Shown here in pieces: positions 45,374 to 54,031 of a stretch of 64,000 nt of DNA. Numbering within the stretch: the stretch's first letter is position 1; each line of letters opens with the position of its first letter. Made by a program: the position numbers and the translations under genes. Under the pieces are notes generated by a model. That model ran no database searches and had not been told where the DNA came from. It saw only the letters and a list, made by a program, of their open reading frames with translations. The DNA lies in contig CAVRYY010000002.1 in NCBI GenBank assembly GCA_963725655.1, forward strand, positions 903,474 through 967,473, in the 5' to 3' direction. The stretch comes from CAVRXT01 sp963725655 (lineage in GTDB: Bacteria > Acidobacteriota > Terriglobia > Acidiferrales > UBA7541).

Positions 45374-47581
45374 TCAATCGCGATGTGTTTCTTGAGGAAG
45401 TGCGCCATTCAGCAACGGAACCCTGAGAGCGTCGCGCGGTGTTTCTTGCACGATTCCGGCTGCCAATAGCTTCGCCGCAATGTCGGCGGTAACCGGACGA
45501 CCGAGATAATAGCCTTGAGCCTCGGTACACCCGTGACTCTTAAGAAATAGGAACTGCGCGCGTGTCTCCACCCCTTCTGCGATTACGCGCAGGTTTGCAC
45601 TCTTTCCTATATCGATCATGGCAACGACAATGTTCGCATCGGCCGGGTCGGTGGTGATGTCCTGAACAAAAGATTGATCCAGCTTCAACGCGTCCACCGG
45701 GAAACGACGAAGATAAGTAAAACTGGAATAGCCGGTGCCAAAGTCGTCGATTGACAACTGCACGCCCATTGCCTTTAGCGCGTTCAGTACGACTAACGTG
45801 GACTCGGTGTCTACCATCAGGCCGCTTTCGGTCATTTCCATCTCCAAATTTGCCGGCTGCACCCCAGTTGAAATGAGCACCGCGCGGACTCCGGAGAGAA
45901 AATCCTTGTCCTGGAACTCGGCGGCTGCCACGTTGACGGCCACCGACACAACCCCGATCCCCGCATCGCTCCAGGCTCGCAATTGGGTGCATGCCTGATA
46001 CAGCACCCACCGTCCGATCGGCACGATTAGCCCGCACTCTTCCGCGATGGGTATGAACTGTGCGGGGGTTATCATCCCTCGTTCCGGGTGGGTCCACCGT
46101 AGCAGCGCTTCCAAGCCGGTGATCTCTCCGGTCTTCACATTGAACTTAGGCTGGTAGTGCAGCACAAATTCGTTTTTCCCCAACGCGGCGCGCAAGTCCG
46201 CCTCGAGCAGTCGTCGCTCGGTAAGCCGTGCGTGCATGTCCTGGCGGAAGAATTGATAGTTGTTGCGGCCGTGTTGTTTGGCGTCGTACATGGCGGTATC
46301 CGCGTTGTGCATTAAGGTCTCGGCGTCGGGACCATCGGTCGGGAACGTGCTGATCCCAAGGCTCACGTTGATATCCAGACTCTTGTTATCGATCGAGTGC
46401 GGGACCGCTAACGCCCTGATGATTTTCTGGGCGCTGATGGCGGCGTCTTCACCGCGCGCGACTTGGGAAAGCAGAATAACGAATTCGTCCCCGCCCAGCC
46501 GGCTGACCGTGTCGGTACGGCGAACCGACGCGGCCAATCGCCCGGCAACCGACTGCAGCAACAGGTCGCCTACGTTGTGACCGAGTGAATCATTGATTTT
46601 TTTGAAGTGATCTAAATCGAGAAACATCACGGCCAGTTGCTTATCCTGGCGCACAGCCAGGGCAATCGCCTGGGTCAGCCGATCTTTGAAGAGTATCCGG
46701 TTGGGCAGATCCGTCAGGGAATCGTGCTGCGCTAAGTGCGACATTTCGACGGATGTGGCTCTGGCCGCGCTAACGTCGCGGAAAGCCACCACCGCGCCAG
46801 ATACCGTCCCATCGTTGTCATGGGTGTCGGCTACGGTAATTTCAATCCCGAATTCGAGGTCGTCCCGCCGGATGAGAACGCAGCTGTTGCAGTGCGCGGT
46901 TATCCTGACGGTTTTATCTTCATTTATGGCGACTTCAACTGCATCGCGAACCGCTGCGCCGTGGGCGCGATCGATGACTCGGAGCACCTCGGCGACGGGG
47001 CGCCCCATAGCTTCCTCACGGGACCAGCCGGTCATCTTTACGGCGATACCGTTTAGATAAATGACGATGCCGCGGGTATCCACGCGCAGCACCGCCTCAC
47101 CGATAGCATCCAGAACGATGTTGGCGGCCTCATTTGTGAACCACACCGCGAGCGAGGTGCGGCGATCGATCATGGTACGTACGACCCGCCTTAAACGGTA
47201 GCCATCGGCTTGGTTCTTGATCACATAGTCCAGGGCCCCGTGCTGGACTGCTTGCCTGGCTGACGCTTCTGCATCGCTGGAGCTTAGGATGGAAATCGGC
47301 ACCCGAGGAGCGGCATGGAAAAGCTTGTCGAACGTCTCGACGCCGTGGCTATCGGACAAGGTCAGATCGAGAAGCACGGCCGCAACCCCGCCGTTACGCA
47401 GGCGGGTAATTCCGCTGGATAGCTCGGTAAGCCATTCGATACGAAGTCTTTCGGTGGGTTCCTGACGCAGTTCGCGCAAGATTCTGGCAGCGTCGGAGGC
47501 GTCACCTTCCATTAGCAAAACGCACTCATCGCTATGGAGGGTGCTCACCGGTTTCGCAGGCATCGATACTAAGTTTGCCAT
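45374..47581 (-). CDS. REC-PAS-GGDEF-EAL cyclic-di-GMP protein
   Basis: The 735-residue protein begins with a receiver-like domain (about 20-140; VAAVLLDLTLSDSHGVETFD). A PAS domain follows (about 155-275; GEAVLRVDTRGIVIYLNG). Next comes GGDEF with intact SRLGGDEFVIL and an upstream RRTD inhibitory site, then an EAL domain starting at LEALLRWTHPERGMI with IDDFGTGYSS. Both catalytic motifs look intact, so it might make and degrade cyclic-di-GMP, with one activity dominating. Its start overlaps the preceding RsbRD-like gene by 13 bases, implying coupled expression and a joint sensory function. Confidence 0.95.
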   Translation of the reverse strand: MANLVSMPAKPVSTLHSDECVLLMEGDASDAARILRELRQEPTERLRIEWLTELSSGITRLRNGGVAAVLLDLTLSDSHGVETFDKLFHAAPRVPISILSSSDAEASARQAVQHGALDYVIKNQADGYRLRRVVRTMIDRRTSLAVWFTNEAANIVLDAIGEAVLRVDTRGIVIYLNGIAVKMTGWSREEAMGRPVAEVLRVIDRAHGAAVRDAVEVAINEDKTVRITAHCNSCVLIRRDDLEFGIEITVADTHDNDGTVSGAVVAFRDVSAARATSVEMSHLAQHDSLTDLPNRILFKDRLTQAIALAVRQDKQLAVMFLDLDHFKKINDSLGHNVGDLLLQSVAGRLAASVRRTDTVSRLGGDEFVILLSQVARGEDAAISAQKIIRALAVPHSIDNKSLDINVSLGISTFPTDGPDAETLMHNADTAMYDAKQHGRNNYQFFRQDMHARLTERRLLEADLRAALGKNEFVLHYQPKFNVKTGEITGLEALLRWTHPERGMITPAQFIPIAEECGLIVPIGRWVLYQACTQLRAWSDAGIGVVSVAVNVAAAEFQDKDFLSGVRAVLISTGVQPANLEMEMTESGLMVDTESTLVVLNALKAMGVQLSIDDFGTGYSSFTYLRRFPVDALKLDQSFVQDITTDPADANIVVAMIDIGKSANLRVIAEGVETRAQFLFLKSHGCTEAQGYYLGRPVTADIAAKLLAAGIVQETPRDALRVPLLNGALPQETHRD

Positions 47582-48102
47582 TTGGTTTGATCCGTCGAAG
47601 ACTGGGTACGCGCCTTCGCGTTCTCGGTGACGTCGGCAGCCATGAAACGCAACATCTGTTGTTTCAATTGCGCATCGACCTCGTCCGCGATGGTGACAAC
47701 GTCAGGGAGGAGCAGGTTAAATTCCAAATGCTTGACGTTCTTGTGCAGGGTGGAAAAGATGCTGACCTGTAGCAGGCGGGACTCCTCGACTGCCATCGCT
47801 ACGGTGTAGCCTTGCTTACGGCGCAGATCCCCGTGGATCGACGCAGCCTTGGATATTGGAGCCTTTGTCCCCGCGTCCAGACGCAGGCGCGTGATCACAT
47901 CGTGCAGAAGCTGAGGAAGATGGCCGGTTCGTTCATCATAGGTCAGCGGAACGCACGTTAGGTCTGGCACCTGATCGACACGAGAAAGCCAGTCTCTGAT
48001 TACGTGTTGGAGCTCGCGTTCGAGAATGTCCGCGACGCTTTCCACGGTGACACCGCCGGCATTCCCATTGAGATCTTTCGCAGCCTTTAAAGTTGTGATC
48101 AT
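47569..48102 (-). CDS. RsbRD-N-terminal-like sensor protein
   Basis: The 177-residue protein is helical, with VADILERELQHVIRDWLSRV, LPQLLHDVITRLRL, the KQGYTVAMAVEESRLLQVSI heptad-like segment and a final LKQQMLRFMAADVTE. This resembles the N-terminal (non-heme-globin-like) domain of RsbRD co-antagonists and of related sensor kinases. No STAS domain follows, so it may act as a stand-alone sensor for the overlapping REC-PAS-GGDEF-EAL gene. The ligand is unknown. Confidence 0.65.
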   Translation of the reverse strand: MITTLKAAKDLNGNAGGVTVESVADILERELQHVIRDWLSRVDQVPDLTCVPLTYDERTGHLPQLLHDVITRLRLDAGTKAPISKAASIHGDLRRKQGYTVAMAVEESRLLQVSIFSTLHKNVKHLEFNLLLPDVVTIADEVDAQLKQQMLRFMAADVTENAKARTQSSTDQTKWQT

Positions 48103-48355
48103 TAGGCCCCCTTGCCCTTGCCATACTTGATCGTTGTCCTTATCGACCCAGCGTGGCTACCAGTTTCGGATAGCCGTTGATGTTCACTGGTACGAGTACA
48201 ACCGTCTCACCTAGTTGGAGGACGGAATGTGCGATTAGAGACAGAAATGCTCTTAGGGGATATGTATGCCCTAAGAGTAATCTATGTATTAAGGGAATAC
48301 GTGATGGAGCAGATATGGGCAAGTCACTGAAAAGGCCGCCGCGATTTCGGTCCAG

Positions 48356-48520
48356 GTGGTTCACTTTGCGCGCTCTTGGGTAGTCCATGCAAGGCTGCTG
48401 ATGGACAACAATCCAAGGGCGATGGCGGGAGGTCCGGTCCCGCAGCGCGGGCCCGCGCGGGATTATGAGCCAGACGGAGCGATGCCAGATTCAGCGATGC
48501 GCTTTCGCGCAAGCTTGGCT
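48356..48520 (-). pseudogene. Decayed GIY-YIG/initiator-tRNA-like remnants
   Basis: On the minus strand 48356-48430 encodes HQQ-CMDY--AR-like text (MDYPRARKVNHLDR), and 48437-48520 encodes a C-terminus ending AESGIAPSGS, like SGITPSGS of the intact gene. The intervening order is permuted relative to the intact copy. GATTATGAGCC at 48461-48471 preserves a CAT anticodon in the tRNA-like part. The rest of the 48103-48601 gap shows no gene. Confidence 0.65.
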
Positions 48521-48601
48521 GTAGCGCGCGCACCCACGTTGATTGGCAAAATCCCATTCCAACGGATCCGCGTAGTGCGCTCTCGCCGGTCTCTCGGTTG
48601 G

Positions 48602-48832
48602 TTACTTGTTTTCTTCGAAGGGAAGTGTGGCTGCGGGCTGCGCAACGTTGTGCGGTTGGGTCGCAACTGATGGCGACGGAGCAGTGGCAGACTCCCCGCT
48701 GCGCAACCCTTCTTTGAATTCTCTAATTCCTTGTCCTAAGCCCCGCATTACGTCGGGAATCTTCCGCCCGCCAAATAGGACCAGCACGACCACCGCTACG
48801 ATCATCCAATGGATCGGACTCATTTCACCCAT
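48602..48832 (-). CDS. tatA: Sec-independent translocase TatA/E
   Basis: The 76-residue protein starts MGEMSPIHWMIVAVVVLVLF at the ATG at 48832; GGAGGAAACGGAAT precedes it. A single N-terminal transmembrane helix, the FGGRKIPDVMRGLGQGI amphipathic-helix hinge and a charged Pro-rich tail are diagnostic of TatA. Multiple copies form the pore that exports folded proteins with twin-arginine signals. TatB and TatC are not nearby. The gene directly follows one for a likely Tat substrate. Confidence 0.93.
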   Translation of the reverse strand: MGEMSPIHWMIVAVVVLVLFGGRKIPDVMRGLGQGIREFKEGLRSGESATAPSPSVATQPHNVAQPAATLPFEENK

Positions 48833-48948
48833 ATTCCGTTTCCTCCGGCTGCAGATCTCGCACACCAAGCGATGCCCGAAAGCGAGCACAGGTAAAGCCG
48901 GCGGGCCAACGGACCCACCGGCCTATTCCCGGCGACCGCAGGCCACAA

Positions 48949-49842
48949 CTAGACGGTATTGATCAATCCGTTCACGCCGTCAGGGAAGAAGCCGCCGCTC
49001 ATGGCGCCGGCTGTGCTGTTTGCGTAAACGATAGAGAGCACCTGGCTGGTGGTGCGGATCAGCGCCAGGCCGGTGCTGTCGGTGGTGAACCATTGCTTGC
49101 CGGACGGCGGGGGCAGAACGTCTTCGCTGTCGGTCTGGGTAGTGGATACCCAGTTCACTCCGATCGCGAGGCGGATGTTGCCGGCGTGGTAGGCTTCGGT
49201 AGCCAGAATTTGCGCGGCCACACCGAGATACGCTTTGCTAGTAATCAGCGGCGCCGCGCCCGCGTATGCGGAAACGCCGGTATCTTCGAACGCCCGAGCC
49301 AGCTTCAGGAAATTCCGGACATTTTGAAATCCGGAGTTCAGTGCGTCGAGGTTGATCGCCGGTTTGGCCACGGCGGCGCTGCCCAGGGCCGAGCGCAGCA
49401 GAATTACATGCTGCTGTTCGTCGTAGGCGATTTCCTGGGCGACGCTATGCAACTTGTCCGGGAACAGGTTGCCGTGTGTAGCAAAGTCCACTTGTGCTCC
49501 TCCCGTGGTCGCTCCGCCGGTGCCCATGCCGTCCACTCCGATTCCGATCTGCGAAATCGTCTGACCGGTGGTGGCCACGGTGTAGAATTCCGCCTCCAAA
49601 TATTCCAGATTGAGGGCGAAATTCAGAATGTCCACGTCGGTAATGGCGGTCTGCGCGTGAACAGACGGAATCTTCAAGGCGGGGATGGCCGTGCTGAGCT
49701 TATCGATCATTCCCAGGCGGCCGGCCAGCAGCGCGGCGCTGGCAAAACCGAAGCCAGCAAGTCCGGCGCCCTTAAGCAAGGAGCGGCGACCCAAAACTTT
49801 CTCTTCCGAGGTTACTTCCGGTGACTTCTTTTCGTTTTCCAT
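48949..49842 (-). CDS. Tat-exported ferritin-like protein
   Basis: From the ATG at 49842 the protein has 297 residues. A twin-arginine signal, GRRSLLKGAGLAGFGFASAA, is followed by a ferritin-like domain: ILNFALNLEYLEAEFYTVAT, AQEIAYDEQQHVILLRSALG and ILATEAYHAGNIRLAIGVNW. These carry the E-x-x-E and E-x-x-H iron-like ligands. It is close to the desiccation-associated Pcc13-62-like group. The nearby tatA gene makes a dedicated export function plausible. Its actual metal or enzymatic role is not known. Confidence 0.88.
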   Translation of the reverse strand: MENEKKSPEVTSEEKVLGRRSLLKGAGLAGFGFASAALLAGRLGMIDKLSTAIPALKIPSVHAQTAITDVDILNFALNLEYLEAEFYTVATTGQTISQIGIGVDGMGTGGATTGGAQVDFATHGNLFPDKLHSVAQEIAYDEQQHVILLRSALGSAAVAKPAINLDALNSGFQNVRNFLKLARAFEDTGVSAYAGAAPLITSKAYLGVAAQILATEAYHAGNIRLAIGVNWVSTTQTDSEDVLPPPSGKQWFTTDSTGLALIRTTSQVLSIVYANSTAGAMSGGFFPDGVNGLINTV

Positions 49843-50238
49843 ATCTTCGTTTTCCTCCACCGTCGATTTTGTGCGTTCCAATCAGGACACCTGCTGATTG
49901 CTAGACGAGTTCGAGGCGTCTTTGAGAGTCCGGATAGGCCGGAAAGACGCAACCGAGCGCGGCACTGGTTGGGGAGCCAGGCGCGAAATCGAAGCTCATT
50001 ATCAGTACGCCTATGGAACTCGACCGGATTGGTCCCACGAAGAAAAAAACCGTCAGTTTGCGCCTAGCCTGGCGGCGTGGCGCCTGTGACCGTGCCGAAT
50101 GCGCCGATCCAGCAGTCCGGGAACAGCCGCATCTTAGCGGATACCACGTGCATGGCTGGGACTTGCGTCGGCGCGTCAGAGACAGACCAGGAATGTGAGT
50201 CCCGGCCCTCCACACGGGTTGAACAGTGTTCAATTAGT
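49843..50238. other. Gene-free stretch before the TonB receptor's 3' end
   Basis: No convincing gene or repeat is seen in these 396 bases. They contain the upstream region of the ferritin-like gene. Short open frames on both strands lack ribosome-binding sites and family similarity. Confidence 0.45.
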
Positions 50239-52737
50239 CTAGAAGCGGTAGTGCAAGCCGAATCGCACCTGGAACGGTTCGGCGGGGTGGAAAACGTTTG
50301 TGAATTCCGGCCCGGTGGTTGGCGTTATTCGGGAGACATAGGCGTAGGTAATGTCGTCATCGCGGCGATTAGTCAAATTCAAGAGATCCGCCGAAATGCG
50401 CCATCGCTTGCTAAATTGATAGCCGAGCCCCATATTGACCAATAACGTAGACGCCGAGCGATTTAATCCGTCGGACGTCAAATCGCGCGGGCCAAAGTAG
50501 CGCAAGCGAATGGTCGACGTGAAGCCTTTGTAATCGTGCAGTGTCACGCCCGAGGAAATCACGACCCTAACCGCTTCGGGAACAAGCTTGCCACCCGGGC
50601 CTTGCACAGGATACTGGCCACCGCCCAGATTGTTATACGTGGCATCGCCGGGGTCTATTTGGGTAAATTGGGCGCGGGAATCCGCCATGTCTAAATCAAA
50701 AACCAAATGTTCCAGTGGCGTGTAGTAGTTCGCCCATTCGACGCCATAGCGGTTGCTCGGCGATGCCGAAGCGACCGTGGCTCCGGTGTCGCCATCCTGC
50801 TGGAGTTCGGAATTACTGTGGAGATACCAGAACGAGAGGGTGCTTTGCAGATGTGCGAGGGCCGAGGTGCGCACACCAAATTCCCCGCCTTTGGTTTGGA
50901 CTAGCGGGGAAATTGGGGTACTGGATGTTGGGAAAGGATTGTCCGGCGAAATCGGTTCAGTCCTTTGCGTTGCGCCGCGCGCGTCGTTGCTGTGAAAACT
51001 GAATCCACCCTGTACATAGAACTCAGTCTTGGACCACGGGCCAAAAATCAAACTCGCCTTTGGGCTGGGCAGGAACTTATTGGCCGTGCCGGAATTGAGC
51101 TCCGCAAAGTTGACCACCGGAGTGCCGGGCAATTCGGTGGCAACATAAGAAGGAGTCAAGCTGGTGACGTCATAGAGTGCGTCGTCGCCGCGCACGGCCA
51201 GGACTGAGCGGAATTTGTCCGTCCACTGGATCTTATTTTCCACGTAAAAACTGACCATAGTGTCGGTAAATTTATTCAAGTCCGTATCCGCGGGCAAAAT
51301 CGGATAATTTCCGTTAATGGTCCCGTCGGGGTTGCAGGGCGGAATGGGGTTGGTATAGCAGGCGACGGTATCGGTCTTGTCCGTGCGCACACGATCTTCC
51401 GTCCGGTAGAGGCCGTTGTGGACCCAATCGTTGCGGACCTGCAAGCCGAACGTATTTTCCACCTTGTGGTCAAACCATTGGCTGAAAATCGTGTGGCGTG
51501 CGTCCAGCCCAGCCACCCAACGCCGGTCCTGCTGTTCGAACTGATCACCCTTGTTGGGGTCATTCAGGTAGTAAGTGAAATCGGAGAACAAGTTGAGATC
51601 GTAATAAAATCCGTATGCCGAAATTCTCGTTTCGGAACTTGCGCCCTGGCGATGCCATTCTCCCTGCAAGCTGTACCGCTGCGACTCGCCGCCGTCCGTC
51701 GGGTTCAGTGCGCCGAAGTAGCCAACGAGGGGAACGGCGTCAACGGGGACTTGATCGCTGGAGTGCCACGTTCCACGGTAAGCGCGGGCCGTGATGCTGA
51801 ACCCATCGGCGTCTCCGCCCTGGCTATAGGTTACAAGACCGTTAAATTTGTAATAGTTGTCCGGATGGGTCCAGGGGCCGTCCTCGTGGTACGCTTCGCC
51901 GCCGTAAAGCAAATTGCCCTTGCCGAGCTTTTGCGATACGCCGAAAACGATCCGGCCAAAACCATACATACCACCTTCCACCTCGACGAAGTTCTCGGGC
52001 AGCGTCTTGAAGTATTCCAGATGGGCCGATCCAGCGGAGCCAAAATTACCGACATCAGCGTAATAGGGGCCTTTCTCGAAATTCACCCGCCGCACAAACT
52101 CCGGGATGACGGTGTTCATGTCGGAGTACCCCTCGCCATGGGCGTGAGTCGGCAGGTTAAGCGGCATATCGTCGATAAAAATGGCGAAGTCTGTGCCGTG
52201 GTCAAGATTAAAGCCGCGAAGAAAATATTGGTTGGCTTTGCCGCCGCCGGCGTGTTGGGTGATGATCAGACCGGGGACCGCCTCCAAAATTTCTCCCGAA
52301 CGAAGAATCGGACGATCTTGGATTTCCGTCGCGCCCACCGTTCCCTGGGTGGCGGAATTAGCGGTTCCGACAAGGTCATTCTCGCGGCCCTGCACGTTTA
52401 CGGTGGTGCTCACGGAGCTCACAGCCAGAGAGATGCGCAGCGGGGCCGGCGCCTGATTGGTTCCGATGGCGACGGGAATTTCTTTGGTTTCAAAACCGGG
52501 ACTAGATACCTCGAGTCGATAATCACCCGACGAGATCCCGGAAATAATGAAGGAGCCGTTCGCGCCCGACTGTGCGGTTGTCTGGACAGCACCATTCGCG
52601 CTTCGAACCTGTACGGTCGCCCCGGCGATCACCGCGCCAGAGGTGTCAAAGACAGCTCCTGTTAGCTGAGTGATTCCTTGGGCGAATAGCGGGTTGGGGA
52701 CAAGGAGCAATATGAACAGCACGCATTTCCATCTCAT
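50239..52737 (-). CDS. TonB-dependent receptor, probable nickel uptake
   Basis: The 832-residue outer-membrane receptor starts at the ATG at 52737 with a signal peptide (RWKCVLFILLLVPNPLFAQ). A carboxypeptidase-regulatory-like domain (about 22-105; LTGAVFDTSGAVIAGATVQV) precedes the plug (RSGEILEAVPGLIITQH, QYFLRGFNLDHGTDFAIFID, THAHGEGYSDMNTVIPEFV), and a beta-barrel ends in FQVRFGLHYRF. The plug contains several His residues (LDHGTD, THAHGEGY). Because NikR is encoded divergently 348 bases away, nickel or a nickel chelate is the likely substrate, as for NikR-controlled receptors in other bacteria. This link is inference. Confidence 0.85.
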   Translation of the reverse strand: MRWKCVLFILLLVPNPLFAQGITQLTGAVFDTSGAVIAGATVQVRSANGAVQTTAQSGANGSFIISGISSGDYRLEVSSPGFETKEIPVAIGTNQAPAPLRISLAVSSVSTTVNVQGRENDLVGTANSATQGTVGATEIQDRPILRSGEILEAVPGLIITQHAGGGKANQYFLRGFNLDHGTDFAIFIDDMPLNLPTHAHGEGYSDMNTVIPEFVRRVNFEKGPYYADVGNFGSAGSAHLEYFKTLPENFVEVEGGMYGFGRIVFGVSQKLGKGNLLYGGEAYHEDGPWTHPDNYYKFNGLVTYSQGGDADGFSITARAYRGTWHSSDQVPVDAVPLVGYFGALNPTDGGESQRYSLQGEWHRQGASSETRISAYGFYYDLNLFSDFTYYLNDPNKGDQFEQQDRRWVAGLDARHTIFSQWFDHKVENTFGLQVRNDWVHNGLYRTEDRVRTDKTDTVACYTNPIPPCNPDGTINGNYPILPADTDLNKFTDTMVSFYVENKIQWTDKFRSVLAVRGDDALYDVTSLTPSYVATELPGTPVVNFAELNSGTANKFLPSPKASLIFGPWSKTEFYVQGGFSFHSNDARGATQRTEPISPDNPFPTSSTPISPLVQTKGGEFGVRTSALAHLQSTLSFWYLHSNSELQQDGDTGATVASASPSNRYGVEWANYYTPLEHLVFDLDMADSRAQFTQIDPGDATYNNLGGGQYPVQGPGGKLVPEAVRVVISSGVTLHDYKGFTSTIRLRYFGPRDLTSDGLNRSASTLLVNMGLGYQFSKRWRISADLLNLTNRRDDDITYAYVSRITPTTGPEFTNVFHPAEPFQVRFGLHYRF

Positions 52738-52872
52738 TTCGGCAACCACTTGCGGACGCAAAGTGCAACCGGAATCGAGTTCTGCCATCGCGGCACCACG
52801 CCTCGCGCCGTTGTTACGAGGCAGCAAAGTCTCCCTAAATGTCCGCCCGATTAGTAACACGTTTTGCAACTT

Positions 52873-52892
52873 AGTGCTATTCGAATTATACT
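52873..52892 (-). promoter_or_regulatory. Candidate -10 element and NikR-type dyad for the TonB receptor
   Basis: On the minus strand TATAAT occupies 52890-52885. It lies within the partial dyad AGTGCTATTCGAATTATACT (52873-52892), whose outer AGT/ACT and inner ATTCGAAT are symmetric. A repressor bound here would block transcription of the receptor. NikR is the obvious candidate, but the sequence is not a close match to known NikR operators. Confidence 0.35.
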
Positions 52893-53085
52893 GTGGAGCA
52901 ACTTCGGCGGCCCAACCCTTAAATCGAGTTCCTGTTGAGAGTACGAGGCGAGTGATTCGGCGGATGTAAACACGGAGCAAAAACCCAAAGATTGTTCACC
53001 AAAGTTCGGCCAGAGCTTTTTGCTAATTCACCAGCGGCATTATCGGTTGCGATATGATCGGACATCCTTGACCTCGGGGGCGTTG

Positions 53086-53502
53086 ATGGGAGACTTGGCT
53101 CGAATCGGTGTTTCTCTGGAGCAAACCCTGCTCAGTAAGTTTGACGGCCTGATCGGCAAAAAGGGATACGGCAACCGCTCGGAAGCCATTCGTGACTTAA
53201 TCCGCGATCACCTGGTCACCGAGGAGATCGACAAGAACAAAGTCATGGTGGGAACCCTGACCATCGTGTACGACCACCACCGCCCGAATCTCACCGAAGA
53301 ACTGGTCGAGGCCCAGCACCGCGCGGGGGGCAAAGTGCTTGCAGCGACTCATGTGCATTTGGATCATCACAATTGTCTGGAGGTGGTGATCATGAAAGGC
53401 CGCGGTGGAGAACTGCGAGACCTGGCCAACGGAATCCTCAGTCTGCGCGGGGTGAAGCACGGCCAATTGGTGGTGACCAGCACCGGCAAAGACTTGAAAT
53501 AA
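53086..53502 (+). CDS. nikR: Nickel-responsive regulator NikR
   Basis: This 138-residue protein starts MGDLARIGVSLEQTLLSKFD, a ribbon-helix-helix DNA-binding domain, after a GGGGGCGTTG leader. The C-terminal ACT-like metal domain has His78, His89, His91 and Cys97 (EAQHRAGG, THVHLDHHNCLEV), equal to the four high-affinity nickel ligands of NikR. It should bind DNA only when nickel is present, shutting off nickel import. It is divergent from the TonB receptor. Nickel is needed by the urease at the start of this window. Confidence 0.95.
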   Translation: MGDLARIGVSLEQTLLSKFDGLIGKKGYGNRSEAIRDLIRDHLVTEEIDKNKVMVGTLTIVYDHHRPNLTEELVEAQHRAGGKVLAATHVHLDHHNCLEVVIMKGRGGELRDLANGILSLRGVKHGQLVVTSTGKDLK

Positions 53503-53552
53503 CAATTCCGATGGACGCCCGTGCAGCCTCCGTGCGCCCCACTTCGTCACGA

Positions 53553-53628
53553 AGGACGCATATACACATATCGCGAGCGGAGGCGATCAACAAATCGCTG
53601 GGCAGTTGGGGGAGATCTTGGTCACTCG
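53553..53628 (+). pseudogene. Tyrosine-integrase tail, truncated (locus A)
   Basis: GACGCATATACACATATCGC to GGGGGAGATCTTGGTCACT repeats, with substitutions, the last codons of the integrase fragment at 59.7 kb (DAYTHIA-GD-QQIA-QLGEILVT). It is abruptly joined at about 53629 to the start of a GIY-YIG gene. The rest of the integrase is missing. Confidence 0.7.
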
Positions 53629-53958
53629 TTGTTCGAGACGCGCGACATGGGGGATATGAGCCGATCTTGAAAAGCGGGGAAGACGAGCCGACCAGGGTTT
53701 ACTGCGGGACTTCCAAGAAAAGTGGTTGCGGGGGTTGGATTTGAACCAACGATCCCGCGGCGCGGGATTACGAGCCCGACGGTGTAATGCCAGATTGCTG
53801 ACTCAATTTGCGAAAGTTTGCTTCATCCAAGCCGGTCTGTGTATAAAACCCGGCGCCACCCTTCTGTCGCTTGAGCTCATTTTCCAATTTTCGCGCCGTC
53901 GTGTAGTCCATGCAAACCTGCTGATGGACAACAATTCAAGGGCGATGCCGAGAGGTCC
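53629..53958. pseudogene. Permuted GIY-YIG/initiator-tRNA-like unit (locus A)
   Basis: Two blocks match the intact unit at 59911-60355, but in swapped order. First comes 53629-53725, equal to 60257-60355 (upstream segment plus the first codons of the nuclease on the minus strand). Next is 53723-53958, equal to 59911-60146 (tRNA-like 3' end plus the nuclease C-terminal half). I see a single base difference in the second block (T for C near 53936). The two join at TGG, the complement of the tRNA CCA. The nuclease gene is therefore cut in two and inactive. Confidence 0.85.
53723..53782 (-). other. Initiator-tRNA-like 3' half (locus A)
   Basis: Read on the minus strand, the anticodon arm (CGTCGGGCTCGTAA), T arm (GTTGGTTCAAATCCAAC) and acceptor end CCCGCAACCA match the 3' half of bacterial tRNA-fMet. 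The anticodon position reads CGT, not CAT, and a TCCCGC-GGC-GCGGGA hairpin is inserted where the variable loop should be. No 5' half exists, so this is not a functional tRNA. Confidence 0.8.
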
Positions 53959-54031
53959 TTCGGGGTGTCCGTCAAATTCGCCGGTCGAGGACATTCATGA
54001 ATCTCAACGATCGGCGACATAGGAGAAGGCG

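Noticed and set aside
48897..48930. GCCGGCGGG...CCCACCGGCC hairpin between the ferritin-like gene and tatA as a terminator
   Set aside because: The stem is plausible but there is no T-run in the direction of transcription, so termination cannot be claimed.
51418..52665. 415-residue plus-strand open frame
   Set aside because: It lies fully antisense to the TonB receptor gene, has no ribosome-binding site and no family similarity; high GC content keeps antisense frames open.
53726..54022. Plus-strand reading frame starting RGLDLNQRSRGAGLRAR (also at 59902-60156)
   Set aside because: It is the antisense of the initiator-tRNA-like 3' half and of the GIY-YIG gene. The same text recurs only because the DNA unit is duplicated.
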